Assembly: GCA_018819925.1 (NCBI GenBank)
Contig: JAHJPG010000087.1
Location: forward strand, 18,983-82,982
Direction of reading: 5' to 3'
Length of the DNA: 64,000 nucleotides
Source: Pseudomonadota bacterium
Lineage (GTDB): Bacteria; Desulfobacterota; Desulfarculia; Desulfarculales; Desulfarculaceae
Position numbers and translations under genes: made by a program. Position 1 is the stretch's first letter. Every line of letters begins with the position of its first letter. Positions 17,874 through 27,140 of this stretch are shown one piece after another. A model generated the notes under the pieces. The model was given only the letters and a program-made list of their open reading frames with translations, made no database searches and was not told the origin of the DNA.

Positions 17874-19159
17874 AGCGCACCTTGTACAGCCTGGCCCTGG
17901 GCCTGGGGGCGGCGGTGGCCTCGCCCTTCATCGCCGCCCGCCTGTTGCGCCCTCCCAAGCGCCGTGCCACCCTGGCCCGCTTGGGCCTGGGCCCCCTGGC
18001 CCGGCCGCCGCGCCTGGAGTCCGGCGGCATCTGGCTGCACGCCCTGAGCGTGGGCGAGTCGGTTTCGGCCTTGCCCTTGGTGCGCGGCCTGCGCCGGCGT
18101 TTTCCCGCCAAGCCCATCGCCTTTTCCTGCGGCACCGGGCAAGGCCTGGCCACGGCCCGGGAGAAATTGGCCCATCAAGTCGACGCCATCTTCATCCGCC
18201 CCCTGGAGTTGCCCTGGGTCGTGGGTCCGGTGCTAGGGGCCCTGCGCCCCGGTCTGGCCATCCTGGTGGAAGGTGACCTGTGGCCCGGCTGGCAATGGGC
18301 CCTGGCCGAACGTGGGGTTCCCCGCATGCTGGTCAACGGCCGGGTGAGCCCGCGCACCCTGCGGGGCTACCGCCGCCTGGGGCCCCTGGCCCGGGAGTTG
18401 TGGCGGGGCTTGGACCTGGTGCTGGTGCAGACCGCCACCGACCGGGAGCGCCTGCTCGGCGTGGGGGTGGACCCTGGCCGGGTGCGGGTGGGCGGCAACC
18501 TCAAGTTCGACAGCGCGCCGGCGGCCCTGAACCTGGAGCAGCGCCGCGCCCTGGCCGATGAGCTGGGCTTGGCGGGCCGCACCGTGCTGGTGGCCGGCTC
18601 CACTCACGCCGGGGAGGAGGAGCCCTGCCTGGCGGCCTACGCCCAGATCAAGGAGCGTGTGGCGGAGTTGACCCTGCTCATCGCGCCCCGGGAGGTGGAG
18701 CGGGGCCCGGCGGTGGCCCGCCTGGCTCAGGAGCGCGGGTTCAGCGTGACCCGGCTTTCCCAGGAGCCGGCCCCGCCAGGCAGCCAGGTGGTGGTATTGG
18801 ACCTTTTGGGCAAGCTGGCAGCCGTCTACGCCCTGGGAGCGGCGTCGTTCGTGGGCGGCTCCCTGGTGGCGGTGGGTGGGCACAACCTCTTGGAGCCAGC
18901 CGCCCAGGGCGTGCCGGTGGTGTTCGGCCCCCGCACCCACAATTTTTTGGAGATGGCCCAGGACCTGGAAGAGGCCGGGGGCGGCCTGCGCATTGCCACT
19001 GGCGCGGATTTGGCCGCGGCCTGGGGAAGCCTGTTGGCCAATCCGGACCAAGCCCGGGCCATGGGCCAAGCGGCCCGTGAGTTCGTGGACGCCCATCATG
19101 GGGCGGTGGACCGGGCCGTGGATGCGGCGGCCGAGCTTCTGGTGGGTGGCCATGCCTAA
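17870..19159 (+). CDS. waaA: 3-deoxy-D-manno-octulosonic acid transferase WaaA (KdtA)
   Basis: Adds Kdo from CMP-Kdo to lipid IVA at the inner membrane. The 429 residues (family about 425) have an N-terminal membrane anchor, ALSVGESVSALPL (with the catalytic Glu of the family) near residue 57, GGNLKFDSAP near 205, and GGSLVAVGGHNLLEPA followed by FGPRTHNF in the C-terminal Rossmann domain. Whether it adds one or two Kdo cannot be read from sequence. GTG start overlapping the preceding TGA; its own stop overlaps lpxK by eight bases. Confidence 0.95.
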   Translation: MKRTLYSLALGLGAAVASPFIAARLLRPPKRRATLARLGLGPLARPPRLESGGIWLHALSVGESVSALPLVRGLRRRFPAKPIAFSCGTGQGLATAREKLAHQVDAIFIRPLELPWVVGPVLGALRPGLAILVEGDLWPGWQWALAERGVPRMLVNGRVSPRTLRGYRRLGPLARELWRGLDLVLVQTATDRERLLGVGVDPGRVRVGGNLKFDSAPAALNLEQRRALADELGLAGRTVLVAGSTHAGEEEPCLAAYAQIKERVAELTLLIAPREVERGPAVARLAQERGFSVTRLSQEPAPPGSQVVVLDLLGKLAAVYALGAASFVGGSLVAVGGHNLLEPAAQGVPVVFGPRTHNFLEMAQDLEEAGGGLRIATGADLAAAWGSLLANPDQARAMGQAAREFVDAHHGAVDRAVDAAAELLVGGHA

Positions 19160-20264
19160 GCGTGCCGAGGCCCTGTGGCGCAGGATATTGGGCGACGAGC
19201 CCGGCCCCGCCTGGCTTGGAGCCCTCAGGGCCGGGGCCACGGTGGCCAGCGGGCTCTACGGGGCCGGGGTGTGGCTAAACAACACCGCCTTTGAGTTGGG
19301 CTTCAAGCCCTCGCGCTGTTTGCACGTGCCGGTGATCGGGGTGGGCAACCTGGCCGTGGGCGGCACGGGCAAAACTCCGCTGACCATGGCTGTGGTGAGG
19401 GCCCTGCAAGAGCTGGGTCTGCCCGCCGGGGTCATCAGCCGGGGCTATGGCCGCCAGGGCAAACAGCCCCTTTTGGTGAGCGACGGGGAGCGCATCTTGG
19501 CCAACGTGGACCAGGCCGGCGACGAACCCCTGCTGTTGGCCCGCCGCCTGGGGGTGCCGGTGGCCGTGGGGGCCTCGCGCTACCAGGCCGGGCTGCTGCT
19601 CCTCAAACGCTGCGGCGCGCGGGTGCTGGTGGGCGACGACCTTTTGCAACACCGGGCCCTGTACCGTGACCTGAACTTGGTGGCCTTGGACGCGGCCGAC
19701 CCCCTGGCGGGTGAGTGCCTCTTGCCCAGGGGCCGCCTGCGCGAAGGCCCGGGGGCCCTGAAGCGGGCCAACGCGGTGGTGCTCACCCGGGTGCGGGACG
19801 CGGCCCAGGCCCGCCGGGCCCAGGAGTCGCTGGCCTGGCGGCTGGGCAACAAGCCGGTCTTTGCCTGCCGCTATGTGCTGGAGGGCCTGGAGGACGCCAA
19901 GGGCCGCGCTCTGGAGGACGAGTCCTGGCAAGGAGAGCCGGTGTACGCCTTTTGCGGCCTGGCCCGCCCCGAGAGCTTCCGGCAAAGCCTGCGCCAGGCC
20001 GGGCTCACCGTGCTGGGCCTGGAATCATTTGGGGACCACCACCGTTTCACTATCGACGAGCTGGCCGGTCTTTGGGGCCGCGCCCAGACTCTATCCGCCA
20101 GGGCCCTGGTGTGCTCGGGCAAGGACGCGGTGCGCCTGCCCGCCGGCCTGCCCGGAGACATCCCCGTGTGGAGCACCCGTTTGGCTCTGGAGTTTCTGGA
20201 AGGGCCCCGGGCCCTGCCGCGCCTGCTGGGGCACGCCTTGGCCGGCTGGAGAGGGGCGGCATGA
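19152..20264 (+). CDS. lpxK: Tetraacyldisaccharide 4'-kinase LpxK
   Basis: Phosphorylates the 4'-position of the lipid A disaccharide. About 370 residues, with an N-terminal membrane-associated helix, the P-loop GVGNLAVGGTGKTP near residues 58-71, the ISRGYGR motif near 92, and VGDDLLQHRAL (DDGxQ-like, here DDLLQH) near 157. That last motif in most LpxK is DDGFQH; here Gly-Phe is replaced by Leu-Leu. The ATG at 19152 lies inside the end of waaA; longer in-frame upstream sequence is waaA in another frame. Kinase, acyltransferase and Kdo transferase are adjacent as in many proteobacteria. Confidence 0.93.
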   Translation: MPKRAEALWRRILGDEPGPAWLGALRAGATVASGLYGAGVWLNNTAFELGFKPSRCLHVPVIGVGNLAVGGTGKTPLTMAVVRALQELGLPAGVISRGYGRQGKQPLLVSDGERILANVDQAGDEPLLLARRLGVPVAVGASRYQAGLLLLKRCGARVLVGDDLLQHRALYRDLNLVALDAADPLAGECLLPRGRLREGPGALKRANAVVLTRVRDAAQARRAQESLAWRLGNKPVFACRYVLEGLEDAKGRALEDESWQGEPVYAFCGLARPESFRQSLRQAGLTVLGLESFGDHHRFTIDELAGLWGRAQTLSARALVCSGKDAVRLPAGLPGDIPVWSTRLALEFLEGPRALPRLLGHALAGWRGAA

Positions 20265-21163
20265 GCTTTGCCGACCAAGCGCTCCACGCCGGGGTGTGGA
20301 CTTTGTCCCTGCCGCCGCTGGGCCTCAGCCGGGCGGTGGGGCGCGGCCTGGGCCGTTTGGCCATGGCCCTGGACCAGCGCCACCGGCGGATCGTGCTGGA
20401 CAACCTGAGCGTCTCTTTCCCGGAAAAGGACCAGGCCTGGGTTCAGGACACCGGCCGCAAGGTCTTTGAGCACATCGCCCAAGTGGCGGTGGAGATCCCC
20501 CGCCTGGTGCGCCTGAGCCCGGAGAAGATTCTCGCCCATGCCCGCTGCCACGGCCTGGACAACGTGCGCCGGGCCCTAGCCAAGGGCAATGGGCTGATTC
20601 TGCTAACCGGCCACTTCGGCAATTGGGAGTGGGGCAACATAGCCGGTTCCATGTGCCTGGGTTTCGGAGCCCTTATCGTGGCCCGGCCCATCGACTGGCT
20701 ACCGGCCGACCGCTTGGTCAACGGCTGGCGCACCAAGAGCTGTGACAGCGAGGTGGTGCCCAAAAGCCGCTCGGCCCGGGCCCTGCTGCGGGGCATCAAG
20801 CAAAACCGTATGCTGGGGCTGCTGATGGACCAGAACGTGGATTGGTACGACGGCGAGTGGGTGGATTTTTTCGGCCGCCCGGCCTGCACCAACAAGGGTC
20901 TGGCCCTGCTGGCCCGCTCCACCGGGGCGCCGGTGATTCCTTATCACAACTGGCGGGCCGAGGACGGCAAGTTCGACGTGTACTTCGGCGAGGAGGTGCC
21001 CCTGGTCAAGACCAGCGACAAGACCATGGACATCTGGCAAAACACCCAAAATTACACCAAGGTGCTGGAAGACATCATCCGCCAGAAGCCCGAGCAGTGG
21101 TTCTGGCTGCACCAGCGCTGGAAGACCAAGCCCAGCCAGTTCTGGCCACGGGAGAGGCGCTGA
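20261..21163 (+). CDS. Lysophospholipid/lipid A late acyltransferase (LpxL/HtrB family)
   Basis: 300-residue LABLAT-family acyltransferase that would add a secondary acyl chain to Kdo2-lipid IVA from acyl-ACP. An N-terminal hydrophobic stretch is followed by the HX4E catalytic motif within TGHFGNWEWGN (near residue 114), a DQNVDWYDGEWVDFFG segment and the C-terminal WFWLHQRWKTKP motif, all family hallmarks. It is the only late acyltransferase in the window, so the number of secondary chains cannot be judged. The start overlaps the lpxK stop (ATGA) and the stop overlaps waaF by one base. Confidence 0.92.
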   Translation: MSFADQALHAGVWTLSLPPLGLSRAVGRGLGRLAMALDQRHRRIVLDNLSVSFPEKDQAWVQDTGRKVFEHIAQVAVEIPRLVRLSPEKILAHARCHGLDNVRRALAKGNGLILLTGHFGNWEWGNIAGSMCLGFGALIVARPIDWLPADRLVNGWRTKSCDSEVVPKSRSARALLRGIKQNRMLGLLMDQNVDWYDGEWVDFFGRPACTNKGLALLARSTGAPVIPYHNWRAEDGKFDVYFGEEVPLVKTSDKTMDIWQNTQNYTKVLEDIIRQKPEQWFWLHQRWKTKPSQFWPRERR

Positions 21164-22236
21164 TGCGCCCCCTGGACCAGGCCGCGCCCCGGCGCATCCT
21201 GCTGCGGGCCACCAACTGGGTGGGCGATGCGGTGATGACCCTGCCCGCCCTGGCCGCCCTGCACCAGGCCTGCCCCCAGGCCCAAATAGAGGTGCTGGCC
21301 CGGCCCTGGGCGGCGGCGGTGTACGGCGCACAACCGGGGGTGAGCCGGGTGCTGGCCTATGATAAATCTGGCGGGCACGAAGGGGCCGGCGGCCTGCTGG
21401 GCCTGGCCCGGCAGCTAAAAGCGCGGCGCTACGATTGGGCGGTGCTGCTGCAAAACGCCTTCGAGGCGGCGCTCTTGGCCTGGCTGGCCCGAGTGCCGGT
21501 GCGCCTGGGCTACTCCCGGGACGGCCGGGGGATGCTGCTCACCCACCGGGCCCGCCTGAGCCCGGAGCTGCGCCGGGTGCATGAAACCAGCTACTACTTG
21601 TATATTTTACGCCAGGCAGGGCTTTTGCCCGCCGACCCTCCCAAAGAGGGGGTGCGCCCCGAGCTGCACCTTGCTGGCGAAGACCAGGCCTGGGCCGCCG
21701 ATTATCTGGAGCGCCAGGGCTTGAGCGGTGCCCGGCTCCTGGGCTTGGCTCCGGGCGCGGCCTTTGGCCCGGCCAAGCAGTGGCCAGCCGGCCGCTTCGC
21801 CGCCGCGGCCAGGGATCTGGCCGATAGCTTCGACGCGGTGCTCTTGTTCGGCAGCCGGGGCGAGGCCGCCGCCTGCGCCGCTGTGGCCAAAGACCTGCAT
21901 GGCCTGGCCGTGCGCGATTTGGCCGGGGCCACCGATTTGGGCCAAGCCCTGTCCCTGGTGGAGCGCATGGGATTGTTCATCACCAACGACAGCGGGCTGA
22001 TGCACGCCGCCGCCGCCCTGGGGCGGCCCACGGTGGCCGTGTTCGGCTCCACCAATCCGGTGACCACCGGCCCCTTGGGGCCGCTCACCGCCCTGGTGCG
22101 CACCCCGGTGGAGTGCGGCCCCTGCCTGAAGCCCCAGTGCCCCACGGGCGATCTGAAGTGCTTCACGGCCATCGGCCCGGAGATAGTGGTCCTGGCGGCG
22201 CGGGAGCTTTTGGCCCGGCAAGGGGAGGGGGCCTGA
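21163..22236 (+). CDS. waaF: ADP-heptose--LPS heptosyltransferase II (GT9)
   Basis: 357-residue GT9 enzyme of inner-core synthesis. ATNWVGDAVMTLPAL near residue 15 is the WaaF-type N-terminal motif; the C-terminal domain has APGAAFGPAKQWP, NDSGLMHAAAALG and FGSTNPVTTGP, which bind ADP-heptose. The cysteine-rich end (CGPCLKPQCP) is typical of WaaF. It uses ADP-L-glycero-D-manno-heptose, whose precursor enzymes GmhB (next gene) and HldA are encoded nearby. Start ATG 21163 overlaps the preceding TGA. Confidence 0.93.
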   Translation: MRPLDQAAPRRILLRATNWVGDAVMTLPALAALHQACPQAQIEVLARPWAAAVYGAQPGVSRVLAYDKSGGHEGAGGLLGLARQLKARRYDWAVLLQNAFEAALLAWLARVPVRLGYSRDGRGMLLTHRARLSPELRRVHETSYYLYILRQAGLLPADPPKEGVRPELHLAGEDQAWAADYLERQGLSGARLLGLAPGAAFGPAKQWPAGRFAAAARDLADSFDAVLLFGSRGEAAACAAVAKDLHGLAVRDLAGATDLGQALSLVERMGLFITNDSGLMHAAAALGRPTVAVFGSTNPVTTGPLGPLTALVRTPVECGPCLKPQCPTGDLKCFTAIGPEIVVLAARELLARQGEGA

Positions 22237-22814
22237 TGCGGCGGGTGGTTTTCTTGGACCGCGATGGCACCATCAACAAAGATGTGGGCTACATCCACCA
22301 GCCGGCCAAGGTGCGCCTGCTGCCCGGGGCGGCCCAGGCCATCGTCAGCATTCGGGAGGCCGGTTTGGCGGTGGTGGTGGTGAGCAACCAGTCGGGCATC
22401 GCCCGGGGCCGCTTCGGCCTGGAGGACCTGTTGGCCGTGCAGGCCGAGGTGGAGCGCCAACTACAGGAGGCCGGAGCCTGGTTGGACGGCTTCTACTACT
22501 GCCCCCACCACCCCGAGGGAGTGGTGGAGCCCTTTGCGGCGGTGTGCGGTTGCCGCAAGCCGGCCACCGGGCTCCTGGAGCGGGCGGCGCGTGAGCTGGG
22601 TCTCAGCCTGGAAGGCTCCTTCATGGTGGGCGACAAGCGCAGCGACGTGGCCTGCGGGTATTACGCCGGGCTCACCAGCCTGCTGGTGACCAGCGGCATG
22701 CCCCTGGAGCCGGCGGCCTCCCCGGCCGAGGAGCCGGCCCACATCCTGCCGGACCTGGCCGCCGCGGCCAAGTGGATTCTGGGGCGCTGGGCCGGCCTGG
22801 AGCCGCTACGGTGA
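22236..22814 (+). CDS. gmhB: D-glycero-beta-D-manno-heptose-1,7-bisphosphate 7-phosphatase GmhB
   Basis: 192-residue HAD phosphatase of ADP-heptose synthesis. FLDRDGTIN (nucleophile and acid Asp residues) is near the N-terminus, VVVSNQSGIARG follows, and MVGDKRSDVACG near residue 136 carries the late Asp residues. The zinc loop CPHHPEG with CGCRKP (four Cys/His ligands) is specific to GmhB. It lies between the waaF- and waaC-like genes with one- and four-base overlaps, so it is translated together with the transferases using its end product. Confidence 0.94.
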   Translation: MRRVVFLDRDGTINKDVGYIHQPAKVRLLPGAAQAIVSIREAGLAVVVVSNQSGIARGRFGLEDLLAVQAEVERQLQEAGAWLDGFYYCPHHPEGVVEPFAAVCGCRKPATGLLERAARELGLSLEGSFMVGDKRSDVACGYYAGLTSLLVTSGMPLEPAASPAEEPAHILPDLAAAAKWILGRWAGLEPLR

Positions 22815-23839
22815 AGGTGCTCATCGTCAAGCTCTCGGCCCTGGGCGACGTGGTTCAGAGTCTGCCCGTGGCCATGGCCATTCGTTGCCAGGCGCCCCGG
22901 GCCCAGATAGACTGGTTGGTGGAGCGGCCTTCGGCCGGATTGCTAAAGGGCCATCCGGCCCTGGACCGGGTTTTGGTGAGCCCCCGGCACCAGATGGCCG
23001 AGGCTGACGGCCTGCCGCTCACGCCTCTCACCGGCTTTGGCCGCGAGCTGCGCTCGGTGCGCTACGACGCGGTGGTCGACTTGCAGGGGCTAATGAAAAG
23101 TGCTATCTGTGTGGCCCTGAGCCGTGGGTCGCGCAAGATCGGTTGGCGGGGGGGCAAGGAGGCCCTGGCCGCCTGGGCCTACAAAGAGCGCATGGCTCCC
23201 TTTGACCCCGACCGCCCGGCCCTGGAGCGCTACCTGGACATGCTGGAGCCCCTGGGCCTGGAGCGTCCGGCCAAAGTGGAGTTTGGCCTGACCCCCGAGC
23301 CCGCCGCCCTGGATGCGGCCCGGGCCCTGTTGCCCGGGTTGGACGGCGGACGCCCCCTGGTGGTGCTGCATCCCATGGCCAAGTGGGACTCCAAACTCTG
23401 GCCCCTGGCCCACTGGGTGGAGTTGGCCAAGCTCTTGGGCGAACAGGGAGCGCGCCTGGTGGTCAGTGGATCTGGCGAAGACGCCAAGATAGGGCGGCTG
23501 ATAGCCAACCGGGCCGGCCTGGGCCCGGATTTGATGGACCTGACCGGCCGCACCGGGCTCAAGGAACTGGCGGCCCTGTTGTCCCTGGCCGATGCGGTGG
23601 TATGCACCGACACCGGCGTGATGCACCTGGCCGCGGCCATGGGAACCAAGGTGGTGGCCCTGTTCGGACCGACCGCTCCCTGGCGAACCGGACCTTTTGG
23701 CCAGAACCATATAATCCTGCGGGCCGGGCTGGAGTGCAGCCCCTGCTTTGAACGCTTTTGCCCCGAGCTCAAGTGCATGGAGCAGATAAGCCCCGCTCAG
23801 GCGGCCCAGGCCGCCTCGCAGCTGGTATCCGGGAGATGA
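22811..23839 (+). CDS. waaC: ADP-heptose--LPS heptosyltransferase I-like (GT9)
   Basis: 342-residue GT9 protein. The N-terminus IVKLSALGDVVQSLPV is the WaaC signature, followed by HPMAKWDSKLWPL, CTDTGVMHLAAAMG and LFGPTAPWRTGPFG. WaaC attaches the first heptose to Kdo. A GTG start overlaps the gmhB stop (GTGA), and a Cys-rich end (CSPCFERFCP) is present. Assignment to WaaC rather than another GT9 rests on the KLSALGD motif and on pairing with waaF. Confidence 0.88.
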   Translation: MKVLIVKLSALGDVVQSLPVAMAIRCQAPRAQIDWLVERPSAGLLKGHPALDRVLVSPRHQMAEADGLPLTPLTGFGRELRSVRYDAVVDLQGLMKSAICVALSRGSRKIGWRGGKEALAAWAYKERMAPFDPDRPALERYLDMLEPLGLERPAKVEFGLTPEPAALDAARALLPGLDGGRPLVVLHPMAKWDSKLWPLAHWVELAKLLGEQGARLVVSGSGEDAKIGRLIANRAGLGPDLMDLTGRTGLKELAALLSLADAVVCTDTGVMHLAAAMGTKVVALFGPTAPWRTGPFGQNHIILRAGLECSPCFERFCPELKCMEQISPAQAAQAASQLVSGR

Positions 23840-23846
23840 GTTAGGC

Positions 23847-24806
23847 ATGAACATTCTGGTCACCGGCGCGGCGGGCTTCATCGGCTCGCGCCTGGCGGAA
23901 CGCTTGCTGGAGTTGGGTCACCGCGTGCGGGGGATCGACAGCTTCACCGACTACTATCCACGGGCCCTCAAGGAGGGCAACCTTCTTGGCCTGCGGGGTC
24001 AAGGGGGCTTCGATTTGGTGGAGGCCGACATCCTGTCCGTGGAGCCCGGCGTGCTATTGGACGGGGTGGAGGCGGTGGTGCATCTGGCGGCCCAAGCCGG
24101 GGTGCGCCGCTCCTGGGGGGACAACTTCGCCATCTACACCCATAACAACCTGCTCACCACCCAGCATTTGCTGGAGGCGGGCAAGAAGCTGGGCCTGGGC
24201 CGGATGGTCTACGCAAGTTCATCCAGCGTGTACGGCGACACCCAGGACCTGCCCATGCGCGAAACCAGCGCCTGCTGGCCGGTTTCACCCTACGGGGTCA
24301 CCAAGCTGGCCGCCGAGCACCTCTGCGGCCTGTACCACCGGAACTTCGGGATGAATACGGCCAGCCTGCGCTACTTCACGGTCTACGGCCCCCGCCAGCG
24401 GCCGGACATGGCCTTCCACCGTTTCATCCGGGCCCTGCTGGAGGGCGGCACCATCCGTCTGTTCGGCGACGGCGGCCAGTCCCGGGACTTCACTTTTGTG
24501 GACGACGTGGTGGCCGCCACCATCGCCGCCATCTTCACCCCCGAGGCCAAGGGCCAGGTGTTCAACGTGGGCGGCGGCTCCCGGGTCAGCGTGAATCAGG
24601 TCATCGCCATGCTGGAGGAGATCACCGGGCGCGAGGCCAAGGTGGAGCGTCTGGAGGTGGCCAAGGGCGATGTGCGCGACACCGAGGCCGATTGCGGCAA
24701 GGCCCGCGAGATATTGGGCTATGCTCCCCAGGTGAGCCTGGCCCAGGGCTTGGCCGCCGAGGAGCAATGGGTGCGCGACCATCTAAAGCTGTTGCAGGAG
24801 GTGTAA
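23847..24806 (+). CDS. NAD-dependent nucleotide-sugar epimerase/dehydratase (extended SDR)
   Basis: 319-residue extended short-chain dehydrogenase. Rossmann motif TGAAGFIGSRLAE near the start, catalytic Ser triplet ASSSSVYGD and the YxxxK pair in YGVTKLAAEH, then LRYFTVYGPRQRPDMAF and GQSRDFTFVDDVV. The pattern resembles UDP-glucuronate/UDP-glucose 4-epimerases; substrate specificity is not decided by these motifs. It is not a typical HldD, so the ADP-heptose epimerase may be elsewhere. Location among heptosyltransferases implies a core or O-chain sugar donor. Confidence 0.85.
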   Translation: MNILVTGAAGFIGSRLAERLLELGHRVRGIDSFTDYYPRALKEGNLLGLRGQGGFDLVEADILSVEPGVLLDGVEAVVHLAAQAGVRRSWGDNFAIYTHNNLLTTQHLLEAGKKLGLGRMVYASSSSVYGDTQDLPMRETSACWPVSPYGVTKLAAEHLCGLYHRNFGMNTASLRYFTVYGPRQRPDMAFHRFIRALLEGGTIRLFGDGGQSRDFTFVDDVVAATIAAIFTPEAKGQVFNVGGGSRVSVNQVIAMLEEITGREAKVERLEVAKGDVRDTEADCGKAREILGYAPQVSLAQGLAAEEQWVRDHLKLLQEV

Positions 24807-24808
24807 GC

Positions 24809-24982
24809 ATGGCCTTGCGGCCCGATCTTTTGGAGATTTTGGCCTGCCCCCAGTGCAAGCAGTCCGTGGAGCTTGGCCCGGACGGAGCCTGGCTGATCTG
24901 CGCGGCCTGCGGCCTGCGCTACCCCGTGCGGGACGACATCCCCATCATGTTGCCGGACGAGGCCCAGCCTCTGGAGACGTAA
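24809..24982 (+). CDS. Trm112-family small zinc-ribbon protein
   Basis: 57-residue protein of the Trm112/YcaR (UPF0434) family: LLEILACPQCK at the N-terminus, CAACGLRYPVRDDIPIML in the second half. Four cysteines (CPxC and CxxC) should bind zinc. In gammaproteobacteria the homologue lies next to lpxK and kdsB, so linkage to LPS genes is conserved although its role there is unclear; other Trm112 proteins activate methyltransferases. AGGAGG precedes the ATG. Too short for many gene callers but well supported. Confidence 0.85.
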   Translation: MALRPDLLEILACPQCKQSVELGPDGAWLICAACGLRYPVRDDIPIMLPDEAQPLET

Positions 24983-24984
24983 GC

Positions 24985-26052
24985 TTGCCGATCGCCCTGA
25001 CCAGCGCCCCCCGCCGCGCCCTGGTGATTAAGCTGGGGCACATCGGCGACGTGCTGGTGAGCACCCCAGTTATCACCGCCCTAAAGGAGCGCTGGCCCGC
25101 CCTGGCCGTGGACATGGTGGTCAATCCGGGCACCGAGGCCATGGTGGCCCACAACCCCCTGCTCAACCAGGTGCTGGTGCTCAAACGCGGCCACCCCGGA
25201 GCCCTGACCGCGGCGGCCTGGCATTTGGGCTTTTTGCGGGGTTTGCGCGGGGCGGGATACGACCTTTCCCTGGAGCTGTCCGAGGGCGACCGGGGGGCTT
25301 TTCTTTCCTGGGCCTCCGGGGCCCGCCTGCGGGTGGGTTTTCGCCCCAAGACGCCGCGCATGCGGGGCAGGGCCTACCACGTCTTGGCCCCCCGCTGGGA
25401 CGATGAGCGCCACATGGTCCAGGCCTTCCTGGGCCAGGCAGAGGCCCTAGGCCTGGAGCCCCGGGACACGGGCCTGAAGTTCGAGCCCGGCCCCCAGGGC
25501 AGGGCGGAGGCCGCGCGCCTTCTGGCCCAAGCCGGCCTGGAGCCCGGCGCCTACGCCCTGGTGCATCCCACCTCCCGCTGGATGTTCAAGTCATGGACGC
25601 CTGGGGGCAACGCAGCCTTGATAAACCACCTGGCCGCCCGTGGGCTCAAGGTGGTGCTCACCTCTGGCCCGGACCCCAAGGAAATGGATCTGGTGGAGCA
25701 GATCAAGGCCCAGGCCGATCCCGGCACGGTTGCCCTGGATTTGAGCGGCCGCCTGGATCTGTATTCCCTGGGCGGACTCATCGCCTCGGCCCGTGTCTTT
25801 GCCGGGGTGGACAGCGCGCCAATGCACATGGCCGCCGCCCTGGGGGTGCCGGTGCTCACCATCTTCGGCCCTTCGGGGGAGCGCATGTGGGGGCCCTGGC
25901 AAACCCGGGCCGAGGTGCTGGCGGGCGATTGCCCGGAGCATCCCTGCGGCCGCGACGGCTGCGAGGGCAGCAAGGTGAGCCGCTGCCTGGTGGAGATGCC
26001 CCCGGAGCGGGTGACCGAGGCGGCGGACCGCCTGCTGCAAGGGACGGGCTAA
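24985..26052 (+). CDS. Heptosyltransferase-family glycosyltransferase (GT9, third copy)
   Basis: About 355-residue GT9 protein. VIKLGHIGDVLVSTPV is the N-terminal signature; the C-terminal half has HPTSRWMFKSW, VDSAPMHMAAALG and FGPSGERMWGPW. These features resemble WaaQ (heptosyltransferase III). A TTG at 24985, two bases after the Trm112 gene, is the best start, with GGAG about nine bases upstream; the frame continues open upstream but would overlap that gene entirely. It likely decorates the heptose region of the core. Confidence 0.85.
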   Translation: MPIALTSAPRRALVIKLGHIGDVLVSTPVITALKERWPALAVDMVVNPGTEAMVAHNPLLNQVLVLKRGHPGALTAAAWHLGFLRGLRGAGYDLSLELSEGDRGAFLSWASGARLRVGFRPKTPRMRGRAYHVLAPRWDDERHMVQAFLGQAEALGLEPRDTGLKFEPGPQGRAEAARLLAQAGLEPGAYALVHPTSRWMFKSWTPGGNAALINHLAARGLKVVLTSGPDPKEMDLVEQIKAQADPGTVALDLSGRLDLYSLGGLIASARVFAGVDSAPMHMAAALGVPVLTIFGPSGERMWGPWQTRAEVLAGDCPEHPCGRDGCEGSKVSRCLVEMPPERVTEAADRLLQGTG

Positions 26053-26054
26053 AC

Positions 26055-27140
26055 ATGCGCCTGGGGATCATCCGCTACAAATACGATTTCACCGGAGGAG
26101 CCGAGCGGGTGCTGGGCCTTCTGGCCCGGGGGCTGGCCGCCCGGGGGCATCAGGTGCAGGTGATGGCCTCGGCCTGGCAGGGCGGGGCGCCCGAGGGGGT
26201 GAGCCTGCACCGGGTGAAGCCGGCCAAGCCCGCCGCCTGGGCCGCCGCCGCCCTGGATGCGGCCCGGAAGCTGAACCTGGACTCGTTTCTGAGCATGGAG
26301 CGGGTGCCGGGCAGCCCGGTGTTCCGGGCCGGTGACGGGGTGCATGCCGCCTGGCTGGAGCGCCGCGCTCCCTACGAGAGCCGTCTCAAGCGCCTGAGCT
26401 TTGGCCTGAACCCCAAGCATCGGGCCCTGTTGGCCTTGGAGCGGCGCACCCTGGCCGCCCCGGAGCTGCGCTGGGTGATCGCCATAAGCCGCATGGTGGC
26501 CGAGGAGTTTCAGCGCTATTATCGGGTGCCGCCGGAAAAGATCCGGGTGGTCTACAACGCCGTGGACGAGGCGGACCTGGCCCCGGCCCGCCTGCCCCAG
26601 ACCCGGGAGCAGGCTCGGGAGGATCTGGGGCTGGAGCAAGGACGGCCGGTGCTGTTGTTCCTGGGCTCCGGTTGGGAGCGCAAGGGCCTGGCCTTCGCCC
26701 TGGGCGCCCTGGCTCGCCTGCCCCAGGCCATGCTTTTGGTGGCCGGGCGGGACCGCGTGAAGCCATGGCAGGATAAGGCCCGGGCCCTGGGCGTGGAGCG
26801 GCGGGTTGTTTTCCTGGGCCTACAACCACAGGTGGCTCCTTTGCTGGCCGCTGCCGACGCCATGGTGCTGCCCACCATCTACGATCCCTGCTCAATCGCC
26901 TGCCTGGAGTCCCTGTACGCTGGCACCCCGGTGGTGACCACTGCGGCGGCCGGGGCCAGCGAACTGGTGGAGGAGGGGGTGAGCGGGGTGGTGGTTTCGG
27001 CCGCCGGCGAGGTGGAGGAGTTGGCCGTGGCCTGCCAAAGGGCCTTTGGCCTGGCCAAGGGATTCGCCCATAAGGTGCCCGGCCAGGAGCAGTGGCTGGG
27101 CCAGACCATGGAGCTGTTGGAGAGGGCGGCCCGTGGATAG
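26055..27140 (+). CDS. LPS core glycosyltransferase, GT4 (WaaG-like)
   Basis: 361-residue GT-B enzyme resembling WaaG, which adds the first glucose to heptose II. It opens with GIIRYKYDFTGGAERV, has the AISRMVAEEFQRYY segment followed by VVYNAVD, then FLGSGWERKGL and the EX7E region DPCSIACLESLYAGTP, typical of WaaG (PIYDPCS in close relatives, here TIYDPCS). The ATG lies two bases after the preceding GT9. It ends the tightly packed block that began at lpxI; an AT-rich gap follows. Confidence 0.88.
   Translation: MRLGIIRYKYDFTGGAERVLGLLARGLAARGHQVQVMASAWQGGAPEGVSLHRVKPAKPAAWAAAALDAARKLNLDSFLSMERVPGSPVFRAGDGVHAAWLERRAPYESRLKRLSFGLNPKHRALLALERRTLAAPELRWVIAISRMVAEEFQRYYRVPPEKIRVVYNAVDEADLAPARLPQTREQAREDLGLEQGRPVLLFLGSGWERKGLAFALGALARLPQAMLLVAGRDRVKPWQDKARALGVERRVVFLGLQPQVAPLLAAADAMVLPTIYDPCSIACLESLYAGTPVVTTAAAGASELVEEGVSGVVVSAAGEVEELAVACQRAFGLAKGFAHKVPGQEQWLGQTMELLERAARG

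Noticed and set aside
23847..24806. HldD (ADP-L-glycero-D-manno-heptose 6-epimerase)
   Set aside because: The motif pattern is that of UDP-sugar 4-epimerases/dehydratases of the general SDR family, not the HldD signature, although the context would fit.
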